DNA of 7,429 bases, from positions 1 to 7,429 of the forward strand of contig DATESZ010000029.1 of NCBI GenBank assembly GCA_035283845.1, written 5' to 3'. How positions within the stretch are numbered: position 1 is the first letter of the stretch; every line of letters begins with the position of its first letter. The notes below the pieces were generated by a model. That model was not told where the DNA came from and ran no database searches. It saw only the letters and a program-made list of their open reading frames with translations. The translations under genes and the position numbers were made by a program. Of the stretch, positions 1-5,698 are shown in pieces. The stretch comes from DATESZ01 sp035283845. GTDB lineage: Bacteria; Desulfobacterota; Syntrophia; Syntrophales; JACQWR01.

Positions 1-92
1 GATGGATTGGAAACAATTATCTCTCGAACTGTATCAATGTCGTCACTGCTTACTAAACGCCCCTGTATGACCATGTGATTACTCATGGCCAT
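1..92 (-). CDS. N-terminal fragment of a DUF4338 (DruA-like) protein, cut by the window edge
   Basis: Reading leftward from an ATG at base 92 gives 30 complete codons with no stop before the window ends, beginning MAMSNHMVIQGR. The stretch GRLVSSDDIDTVREII followed by VSNP fits the pattern I recall at the start of DUF4338 proteins: Gly-Arg, a short spacer, Asp/Glu-Ile, Val/Ile-Arg, Ile-Ile, then Asn/His-Pro. This family includes DruA of Druantia anti-phage systems and IS-associated proteins of uncertain function. The start is ambiguous. ATGs lie at 92, 86 and 74, and only a weak GAGA about 8 bases upstream favours 92. The gene diverges from the outer membrane protein gene to its right. The family call rests on memory of a short motif and could be wrong; only the N-terminus is visible, so function cannot be judged. 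Confidence 0.5.
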   Translation of the reverse strand, partial: MAMSNHMVIQGRLVSSDDIDTVREIIVSNP

Positions 93-120
93 GATGTATA
101 TCTCAAATTTATTGTCGAGT

Positions 121-169
121 CCAGAAAAAAATTACATGCCCACTCAAGACTGAATCTTTACATTTCTGG
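121..169. repeat. 7-bp inverted repeat with 35-base loop in the divergent intergenic region
   Basis: CCAGAAA at 121-127 is matched by its reverse complement TTTCTGG at 163-169. Inside the loop a smaller interrupted palindrome, AAGA (146-149) and TCTT (155-158), could form a short stem. The element lies between the leftward partial gene and the rightward outer membrane protein promoter. It could be an operator, a hairpin in the leader of the leftward transcript, or a chance match; 7-bp arms are too short to decide. Confidence 0.25.
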
Positions 170-180
170 CCTGTTTCTTC

Positions 181-209
181 TTGACAAACAATCGCCATTT
201 TCCCATAAT
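181..209 (+). promoter_or_regulatory. Sigma-70 type promoter for the FadL-like gene
   Basis: A perfect -35 hexamer TTGACA (181-186) is followed, after exactly 17 bases, by a -10 hexamer CATAAT (204-209), five of six matches to consensus. The predicted transcript start is near 215-216, leaving a leader of about 18 bases that consists almost only of the ribosome binding site. The site therefore also argues that translation starts at 234 and not at any upstream in-frame codon. Confidence 0.75.
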
Positions 210-221
210 CGGCCAACAAAA

Positions 222-229
222 AAGGAGGA
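222..229 (+). promoter_or_regulatory. Strong ribosome binding site deciding the start of the FadL-like gene
   Basis: AAGGAGGA, a near-perfect Shine-Dalgarno sequence, sits five bases (from the GGAGG core) ahead of the ATG at 234. The same frame stays open upstream to a GTG at 75, but that start has no comparable site and would lie before the promoter. Confidence 0.85.
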
Positions 230-233
230 AGCT

Positions 234-1532
234 ATGAGAGAAAAGGTATTTGCAAACCCTGTTCTAATATTTATTCTATTTTTCATGGGGGGATGGATTG
301 GAAATTTTAATGGCTTGTCTCCGGCCCAGGCCGCTAATGTAATTGAATTTCCCGGACTTGGGGGACGTTCATTAGGAATGGGTGGGGTTGACATCGGAAT
401 TGCCACTGACGCCTCCGCCATGCATAGCAATCCCGCCGGTATTACCCAGATAAAAGGATCGCGAATCGATTTCGGCCAAGGTCTATACTTCCCCTGGATA
501 AGATTCAAAAATAAGGAAAACACTTTCGAAAGTTCCCCCCACGGTCGTGAATATGAGCCATTCTTTTTCTATATTCCCCATTGGGGATGGGTAAAACACC
601 CTGCTGATAGTCCCTTTAGCTGGGGGATCGGACTGTTTACCCAAGGAGGGGGAGGCAGCCGGTCTGACTTGAAAAACAAGTACTACCCCGAGGGGAAACA
701 AATTGAGTCACAGATGGCCTTCAACAAATTTACCCCCACCATCGCTTATCAATTAACCCCCCGGCTCTCGGCAGGCCTTGCCCTTAACGTTTATTACTGC
801 CCTTTGTCGGTTAAAGGAGTGTTCGGCCCCGCTTACATAGAGGTCAATGATGCCAAAGCCTGGGGAGCAGGATATGAAGTGGGATTTCTTTATCAACCAA
901 CCGATAAATTGAAAATGGGGATTGCTTACACCTCGGAATCGATGCTGGAAGATTTTGACACAGATAAAGGATATATGCAAATCCGGATGCCAGGCGGGGG
1001 CGAAATATCTCAACGTACCCATGCCAAAGTAAAGGACCTCCAGACACCCCAGAAAGTAGGCATAGGGATCAGTTATCAGTTTACCCCTAAACTTCTGGCA
1101 GGCATTGACGCTAAATGGTATGATTACTCCCATACATTTCGTAAACTTTCCGTAGAAATGACCGGATTTCCCGAAAATAACATTGATCTCAGATGGAAAG
1201 ATTCTTTCAATTACGCAATCGGTGCAGAATATAAATTTACCCCCCGCTTTGCTTTACGGGCAGGCTATTCCTACACAAGTGAAAGGGTAACACCGGATGA
1301 AGCATCATTACCCTACATCCCTGCCAATAACGGGAATGCCCACAATCTTACCGCCGGTTTCGGATATAGCTGGAAGAATTTCCTGATTGATTTTGGCTGG
1401 TCTCATAATTTTGATGTACAGGATGGTATCAGGGAATCTCGGATCGGGGAAGATTACGAAAATTCTTCCATAGGATTCGGAGATGATTTTTTTATGACAA
1501 CCCTTACATGGCTGTTTAATACTGGATCATAA
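234..1532 (+). CDS. FadL/OmpP1/TodX-family outer membrane transport protein
   Basis: A 432-residue outer membrane beta-barrel, probably a channel for hydrophobic compounds such as fatty acids or aromatics. Residues 1-33 form a Sec signal peptide: basic MREK start, hydrophobic core around 9-25, and AQA just before a likely cut after Ala33. The mature N-terminus shows the family's Gly-rich LGGRSLGMGG (41-50) and the NPAG motif (66-69), as in the FadL hatch region. The rest alternates polar and aromatic residues typical of transmembrane strands. A turn motif, Tyr-x-x-Thr-(Pro/Asp)-(Arg/Lys), recurs at residues 172, 220, 281 and 333. The last strand (about 418-428, ending TWLF) is followed by NTGS, so the usual terminal Phe is not the final residue. 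Length is in the family range. The substrate cannot be told from sequence. It has its own promoter; a 73-bp gap separates it from the next gene, with no clear terminator. By eye it is more AT-rich than the pst genes. Confidence 0.88.
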   Translation: MREKVFANPVLIFILFFMGGWIGNFNGLSPAQAANVIEFPGLGGRSLGMGGVDIGIATDASAMHSNPAGITQIKGSRIDFGQGLYFPWIRFKNKENTFESSPHGREYEPFFFYIPHWGWVKHPADSPFSWGIGLFTQGGGGSRSDLKNKYYPEGKQIESQMAFNKFTPTIAYQLTPRLSAGLALNVYYCPLSVKGVFGPAYIEVNDAKAWGAGYEVGFLYQPTDKLKMGIAYTSESMLEDFDTDKGYMQIRMPGGGEISQRTHAKVKDLQTPQKVGIGISYQFTPKLLAGIDAKWYDYSHTFRKLSVEMTGFPENNIDLRWKDSFNYAIGAEYKFTPRFALRAGYSYTSERVTPDEASLPYIPANNGNAHNLTAGFGYSWKNFLIDFGWSHNFDVQDGIRESRIGEDYENSSIGFGDDFFMTTLTWLFNTGS

Positions 1533-1551
1533 GCAACGGAAATGTATATTT

Positions 1552-1580
1552 TTTTCATGGTATTGCTGCCGTTATATAAC
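1552..1580 (+). promoter_or_regulatory. Possible promoter ahead of xthA
   Basis: TTTTCA (1552-1557), 17 bases, then TATAAC (1575-1580) is a plausible sigma-70 promoter with four and five consensus matches. The -10 lies within the 10-bp palindrome GTTATATAAC (1571-1580). A second -10-like CATAAT (1585-1590) has a poorer -35 (TTGCTG, 1563-1568, 16-bp spacer). Which of the two acts, if either, cannot be decided; the AT-rich gap gives some matches by chance. Confidence 0.4.
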
Positions 1581-1605
1581 ATTCCATAATAACGAGTTAA
1601 TTTTC

Positions 1606-2391
1606 ATGAGTAAATTTAAAATCGCCACCTACAATGTCAATTCCCTGCGATCCCGCCTCCATATAGTTATCCCCTGGCTGAAAGAAAACCGCCCCGATGT
1701 TCTCTGTATGCAGGAGACAAAAGTGGAGAATGGGAAATTTCCGCTGATAGAATTTGAAGAGGCAGGCTATCGGGTTTTCTTCAAGGGAGCAAAGCAATAC
1801 AACGGCGTGGCCATCGCCTCTCTGAGAGAGCCGGAAGCGGTCTCCTCCGGTTTTGCCGATGGCGGTCCGGCGGATGAAGAACGTCTCATCATGGGTGTCT
1901 TCTCCGGAATTTCCGTCTTGAATGCCTACGTTCCCCAGGGACGGGACAGGGAGCATCCGCAATTTGCCTACAAGCTTGCCTGGTTCAAACGCCTCAGAAC
2001 CTTTCTGGAAAATTCATCTTCCCCGGAAAAACCGCTGATCTGGTGCGGCGATCTGAATGTCGCCCCGGAGACCATCGACGTGCATGACCCCAAAAGGCTC
2101 CTCGGTCACGTTTGTTTCAATCCCCAGGTGTGGGATGCCTTTTCGGAGGTAAAATCATGGGGGCTCACCGATATCTTCAGGAAGCACCACCCGGGCACAC
2201 CCGGACAATATACCTTTTTTGACTACCGCGTCCCCAGTTCCGTGGAAAGGGGTCTGGGCTGGCGCATCGATCACATTCTGGCCACGGAATCGTTAGTGGC
2301 AGGATCGCTGAACTGCACCATTGATCTTAAAACAAGACTGGAAGAAAAACCTTCCGATCATACGATTCTGATAGCCGAATTCGATATTTGA
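1606..2391 (+). CDS. xthA: Exodeoxyribonuclease III (AP endonuclease)
   Basis: A 261-residue cytoplasmic DNA-repair enzyme of the exonuclease III branch of the endonuclease/exonuclease/phosphatase fold. It cuts at abasic sites and removes 3' blocking groups and nucleotides from duplex DNA in base excision repair. The catalytic set known from the E. coli enzyme is complete: Asn10 (YNVNSL), Glu37 (QETK), Tyr108 (AYVPQG), Asp149 and Asn151 (GDLNVAP), Asp222 (WRIDHIL), and the Asp251-His252 pair (KPSDH). The YTFFDYR segment (202-208) is also typical. Length is close to the roughly 268 residues of the E. coli enzyme. The ATG at 1606 places the first strand (KFKIATYN) in the normal position, though only a weak ribosome binding site (ACGAG, 1592-1596) precedes it. 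It ends 64 bp from the convergent phoR end. No functional link to the phosphate operon is implied. Confidence 0.95.
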   Translation: MSKFKIATYNVNSLRSRLHIVIPWLKENRPDVLCMQETKVENGKFPLIEFEEAGYRVFFKGAKQYNGVAIASLREPEAVSSGFADGGPADEERLIMGVFSGISVLNAYVPQGRDREHPQFAYKLAWFKRLRTFLENSSSPEKPLIWCGDLNVAPETIDVHDPKRLLGHVCFNPQVWDAFSEVKSWGLTDIFRKHHPGTPGQYTFFDYRVPSSVERGLGWRIDHILATESLVAGSLNCTIDLKTRLEEKPSDHTILIAEFDI

Positions 2392-2400
2392 CGACTGCGT

Positions 2401-2442
2401 GCAAAACGGCTGCAACTGCCGCGAGTTGGCAGTCATGTTTGC
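2401..2442. terminator. Compound hairpin between convergent xthA and phoR, candidate bidirectional terminator
   Basis: Inner stem ACTGCC (2415-2420) pairs with GGCAGT (2428-2433) around a 7-base loop. An outer stem pairs GCAAAAC (2401-2407) with GTTTGC (2437-2442), leaving one A bulged and an asymmetric internal loop. It occupies the gap where transcripts from both sides must stop, which makes a terminator role sensible. There is no run of T after the stem on either strand, so it is not a classical intrinsic terminator; it may block or pause polymerase, protect 3' ends, or be fortuitous. Confidence 0.4.
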
Positions 2443-2455
2443 GTGGAATTCCTTA

Positions 2456-4201
2456 TCAGTCTGAGATCGGAAAATCCAGAGAGACGGTTGTCCCCCTGCC
2501 CAAGGCACTTTCAATCCTCATCCGCCCTCCCTGCGCATTCATCAGATGTTTTACGATGGACAGCCCCAGACCGGTACCCACGAGTTCACGGGAGCGCGTC
2601 TTATCCACACGGTAGAAGCGTTCTCCCAATCTCGGCAGATCGGCACGGGGGATGCCTATCCCCGTATCAATAATATTTATCGTTACATAACCCTCATTCG
2701 CCACGGATGCAGTTATCGATACCCTGCCGGAGTCGGAAAATTTTACCGCATTATCAAGAACATTTAAAAAAACCTGGATAACCTTATCCCGGTCGGCCGA
2801 TATCGGCGGCAAATCCAGCGGTATTTCATGGTGCAGGATAATACCCTTCGCCCCGGCTGCCCCTTCAATGACTGGGAGCACATCCTTCAGAACATCGCCG
2901 ACCTGTATGTTCCTCAATTCCAATTTCGTCCCCCCCGCCTCAAGGTTGGAAAGGATCAGCAGATCATTTATCAGACGGTTCAGGCGATATGCATTTTCGC
3001 CAATTTTTTTAAGAAACCGTTCAGCCGTCTGTTTTTCATTCATGGAGACTTCCTGAAGCGTCTCGACAAAGCCAATAATCGCCGTGAGGGGTGTTTTAAG
3101 TTCATGGGTAACGTTGGCAACAAAATCAGCCCGGATCCGCTCTAGTTTCCTAAGGCGGGTTACATCATGGAAAACCATCATGATTTTCCGTTCATCCCCG
3201 GGCAGACCGTTTATGGCGGATATGCTAACTTCCAGGATGACCTGATTATCTTCCCCAACGCCGATCTCTCCGGTTGCCGGCTCGCCGGTTTCCCGAACGC
3301 GGTTCAGGGCATCCTGAAGGGAAACGTTTCGTAACACCTCAATTGGGGTCTTGCCGATAATATCAATAAATCCGGCCCCGATCATATTCAGCATACTGTT
3401 GTTAAAAACCTCTATTTTGTGCTCGGCGTTAAGAACCATGACCCCTTCCATCATGCTGGCAAAGGTCGCCTCGAGCTTGCCTTTTTCCTCCCGGAGCTGT
3501 TTGATTTTTTCCTGCTGGAACTGAACCATGTAGTTGATATTCCTTGAGAGACTGCCTATCTCATCGTCCGAATCGATCATTAACATGGCCCGTTTGTCAT
3601 TCTCCCTTACCTTCCGCGTGTATTCCTCTATTTCACGTATGGGGGTAACGATCCTAAAAAAAAAGACAATGGCAATCAGCATGGAGGGTATCAGAACAAT
3701 AAGAATCGTCTGAAATATCATCTTGTAAAGCTTTGCAGCGGCAGCTTGCAGTTCAACCAGGGGCTTCGCCAGACGGATGTAGCCCTTGATTTTATCACCA
3801 TCCCTCAGGGCAAGGGCAAAGTAGATCATATCCGTACGGAGGGTTTGACTATAGCGGATGGACGATCCCTGCCCCCTGATTCTGGCCTCCTGTATCTCCG
3901 GGCGATTGGAATGGTTGTCTAAATCAACAGCGTCCTGATCCGTGTCTAAGACTACCTTGCCGGTTCCATCTATAAGGGTTATCCGGGAGTGTGATGCCCT
4001 GGCAAGAGAAAGGGCGTTTTTCTGAATATCGGCCAGCGACATAAGGGACATCATGCGGCCAAAGGCCGTCAGTTCCCCCTCGGTCCTTTCCGTCAGACCG
4101 TTTTTCAGGTGAGCTGCGGTCAGGTAGCCCATCACGGAAACAGTGAGCAAAACAATAGCAAGATATCCGGTAACTATCTTGAAAAGCAGACGTTTTTTCA
4201 T
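2456..4201 (-). CDS. phoR: Phosphate regulon sensor histidine kinase PhoR
   Basis: A 581-residue membrane sensor kinase that should autophosphorylate and pass phosphate to a PhoB-type regulator when phosphate is scarce. Order of parts: transmembrane helix 9-29; extracytoplasmic domain about 30-160 with the NRPEIQEA segment (99-106) seen in PhoR sensors that carry a Cache-like domain; second helix about 161-183; HAMP region about 184-235; PAS domain about 243-350; dimerisation/phosphoacceptor domain with His366 in VTHELKTPL, where Thr370 fits the phosphatase motif; and a catalytic ATPase domain. The ATPase motifs are intact: N-box Asn480 and Asn484, G1 box DTGIGIP (512-518), Phe529 (ERFYR), G2 box GTGLGLS (542-548). 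The architecture is closer to the PhoR/PhoP style of Bacillus than to the shorter E. coli PhoR, which lacks a large outer domain. It starts 4 bases after the phoU stop with no good ribosome site, suggesting translational coupling. No response regulator gene adjoins it. PhoR identity, rather than another kinase, is supported by operon context. Confidence 0.93.
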   Translation of the reverse strand: MKKRLLFKIVTGYLAIVLLTVSVMGYLTAAHLKNGLTERTEGELTAFGRMMSLMSLADIQKNALSLARASHSRITLIDGTGKVVLDTDQDAVDLDNHSNRPEIQEARIRGQGSSIRYSQTLRTDMIYFALALRDGDKIKGYIRLAKPLVELQAAAAKLYKMIFQTILIVLIPSMLIAIVFFFRIVTPIREIEEYTRKVRENDKRAMLMIDSDDEIGSLSRNINYMVQFQQEKIKQLREEKGKLEATFASMMEGVMVLNAEHKIEVFNNSMLNMIGAGFIDIIGKTPIEVLRNVSLQDALNRVRETGEPATGEIGVGEDNQVILEVSISAINGLPGDERKIMMVFHDVTRLRKLERIRADFVANVTHELKTPLTAIIGFVETLQEVSMNEKQTAERFLKKIGENAYRLNRLINDLLILSNLEAGGTKLELRNIQVGDVLKDVLPVIEGAAGAKGIILHHEIPLDLPPISADRDKVIQVFLNVLDNAVKFSDSGRVSITASVANEGYVTINIIDTGIGIPRADLPRLGERFYRVDKTRSRELVGTGLGLSIVKHLMNAQGGRMRIESALGRGTTVSLDFPISD

Positions 4202-4205
4202 GGGG

Positions 4206-4898
4206 CTAACTTGTTTCTTCTTCAGTGAAGCTCTCGTGCCTGACGCTTTTACCCGTTATCATATAAACAACCATATCGGCTATCCCTTTTGCGTGATCTG
4301 AAATTCTCTCGATGTTCTTCGATACCTGGGAGATAATCATGGCCCGATGGATATTCCTGTGATCCTCCATCATAAAGGTAAGCAGTTCCCTGAATATCTG
4401 CTCGTTTAAGTTGTCCACGATTTCGTCTTCCCGCCTTACCTTATTTGCCAGGTCAACATTTTCACTCACAAAGGCATCAAGGCTTTCCTTGATCATCCCG
4501 CGGGCAATCTCCGCCATCCTCGGAATATCGATGTAGGGCTTCAGTTGCGGTTCCTCGTTCAGGATGAGCACCTTTTCGGCGATGTTGACGGCCATGTCGC
4601 CGATTCTTTCCAGGTGACCGTTTATCTTGATGGCCGTGGTGATGAATCTCAAATCTATGGCCGCCGGCTGTCTCAAGGCAAGAAGCTTTATGCATTTTCC
4701 CTCGATTTCCACGTCAAGCTTGTCAATCTGGTCATCCTCGGCGATAACCTGCCGGGCAAGCGGGGAATCCCTTTCGATCAGCGCCCTGATCCCCCTTTCA
4801 ATCACCTGTTCGACAAGGGCGCCCATGTAAATCAGGTTTTCTTTGATTTCCTGAAGTTCCCGTTCGTACTGGATGCTGGTATGCGGTTTCTCCTCCAT
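4206..4898 (-). CDS. phoU: Phosphate transport/signalling regulator PhoU
   Basis: A 230-residue, all-helical cytoplasmic protein made of two three-helix repeats. Each repeat carries the family's metal-binding motif: Glu97-Arg-Ile-Gly-Asp101 in the first and Glu197-Arg-Ile-Ser-Asp201 in the second. PhoU is known to connect the PstSCAB importer to PhoR, keeping the kinase quiet when phosphate is plentiful and restraining uptake. Its place between the importer genes and the kinase gene matches that job. Length is normal for the family, with a slightly extended acidic tail (HESFTEEETS). The ATG at 4898 is set by the AAGGAGAT site at 4903-4910. It lies 29 bases after pstB and 4 bases before phoR. 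Confidence 0.96.
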   Translation of the reverse strand: MEEKPHTSIQYERELQEIKENLIYMGALVEQVIERGIRALIERDSPLARQVIAEDDQIDKLDVEIEGKCIKLLALRQPAAIDLRFITTAIKINGHLERIGDMAVNIAEKVLILNEEPQLKPYIDIPRMAEIARGMIKESLDAFVSENVDLANKVRREDEIVDNLNEQIFRELLTFMMEDHRNIHRAMIISQVSKNIERISDHAKGIADMVVYMITGKSVRHESFTEEETS

Positions 4899-4902
4899 TG
4901 TT

Positions 4903-4910
4903 ATCTCCTT
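4903..4910 (-). promoter_or_regulatory. Ribosome binding site of phoU
   Basis: On the minus strand AAGGAGAT stands four bases before the phoU ATG. It is the strongest translation signal among the downstream genes of the operon and lies in the only real intergenic gap (29 bp) of the series. Confidence 0.8.
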
Positions 4911-4927
4911 AAGACGTATTGAGGCGA

Positions 4928-5698
4928 TCAGCCGAACCTTCCCGTAATATATTCTTCCGTGAGCTTTATGGCAGGCGCGGTGAATATTTTCTCGGTACTG
5001 TCAAGCTCTATCAACTTTCCGAGCATCATGAAGCCCGTCGTATCGGAAATACGCGCCGCCTGCTGCATATTATGCGTAACGATGAGGATTGTCACCTCTT
5101 TTTTCAGCTCCACAATAAGTTCTTCGATCTTGGAGGTGGCAATCGGATCGAGGGCAGACGTCGGCTCGTCAAAGAGGATGATTTCCGGTTCCGTCGCCAG
5201 GGCGCGGGCGATGCATATCCGCTGCTGTTGGCCGCCGGAAAGGTCAAATGCGAGGCCATGCAGGCGGTCCTTCACCTCATCCCAGATGGCCGCGCCCCGC
5301 AGCGATTTTTCCACCCGCTCGTCGAGAAAGCTCTTCTTCCTGATACCCCGGACACGGAGGCCGTAAGCGACGTTCTCATAGATGGATTTCGGAAAAGGAT
5401 TCGGTTTCTGGAAAACCATGCTGATCCGCACCCTAATCTCGATAGGGTCGACTTCCGGCGAGATAATGTTGTGCTTCTCCGGGTAGAGGATAATCTCCCC
5501 CTCATAGCGGTTGTGCGGATAGAGATCATGCATCCTGTTGAAGCACCGGAGGAACGTCGTCTTGCCGCATCCGGAAGGGCCGATGAGCGCCGTCACCTCC
5601 TTCTCGACGATCGGCATGTTGATATTCTTCAGGGCATGAACGCGATCGTAGAAAAAGTGCAGCGACTTGACTTCTGCCTTAAGCGATTTATTTACCAT
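4928..5698 (-). CDS. pstB: Phosphate ABC transporter ATP-binding protein PstB
   Basis: A 256-residue ATPase that powers phosphate import through PstC and PstA at the inner membrane. All nucleotide-binding parts are present: Walker A GPSGCGKT (40-47), Q-loop Gln97 within the PstB-typical VFQKPNPFPKSIYENVAYG (95-113), signature LSGGQQQR (153-160), Walker B IILFDEP (173-179) with Glu178, D-loop SALD (181-184), and switch His209. The frame is open far upstream, but the start chosen is the ATG at 5698. It gives the usual family length, puts the first strand (LKAEVKSLHFFY) correctly, and has an AGGAAG site at 5707-5712. Residues further upstream would only re-read pstA in another frame. The gene overlaps the end of pstA by 7 bases, which implies coupled translation and matched amounts of ATPase and permease. 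Confidence 0.97.
   Translation of the reverse strand: MVNKSLKAEVKSLHFFYDRVHALKNINMPIVEKEVTALIGPSGCGKTTFLRCFNRMHDLYPHNRYEGEIILYPEKHNIISPEVDPIEIRVRISMVFQKPNPFPKSIYENVAYGLRVRGIRKKSFLDERVEKSLRGAAIWDEVKDRLHGLAFDLSGGQQQRICIARALATEPEIILFDEPTSALDPIATSKIEELIVELKKEVTILIVTHNMQQAARISDTTGFMMLGKLIELDSTEKIFTAPAIKLTEEYITGRFG

Noticed and set aside
1..78. Plus-strand frame open from base 1 to a TGA at 76-78, which could be the tail of an upstream gene
   Set aside because: The 25 residues resemble nothing, and the opposite strand gives a start codon and a family-like pattern, so the minus-strand reading is preferred.
84..93. 10-bp palindrome CATGGCCATG
   Set aside because: It is produced by the start codons ATG-GCC-ATG of the left-edge gene, so it needs no regulatory explanation.
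75..233. In-frame 53-codon extension upstream of the FadL-like ATG, from a GTG at 75
   Set aside because: It would put the promoter and a strong ribosome site inside the gene and bury the signal peptide; its residues look like translated intergenic DNA.
1..304. Exact 13-base repeat GATGGATTGGAAA at 1-13 and 292-304
   Set aside because: One copy lies in the coding part of the left-edge gene and the other in the signal peptide codons of the outer membrane protein; flanks do not match, so it looks like coincidence.
1533..1605. Intrinsic terminator after the FadL-like gene (AACGG...CCGTT with a nearby T-run)
   Set aside because: The 5-bp arms are 30 or so bases apart, and the T-run falls inside the loop instead of after the stem, so it does not fit a terminator.
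1597..1962. Minus-strand open frame opposite the first half of xthA
   Set aside because: Antisense shadow of an intact gene with complete active-site residues; no translation signal or motif.
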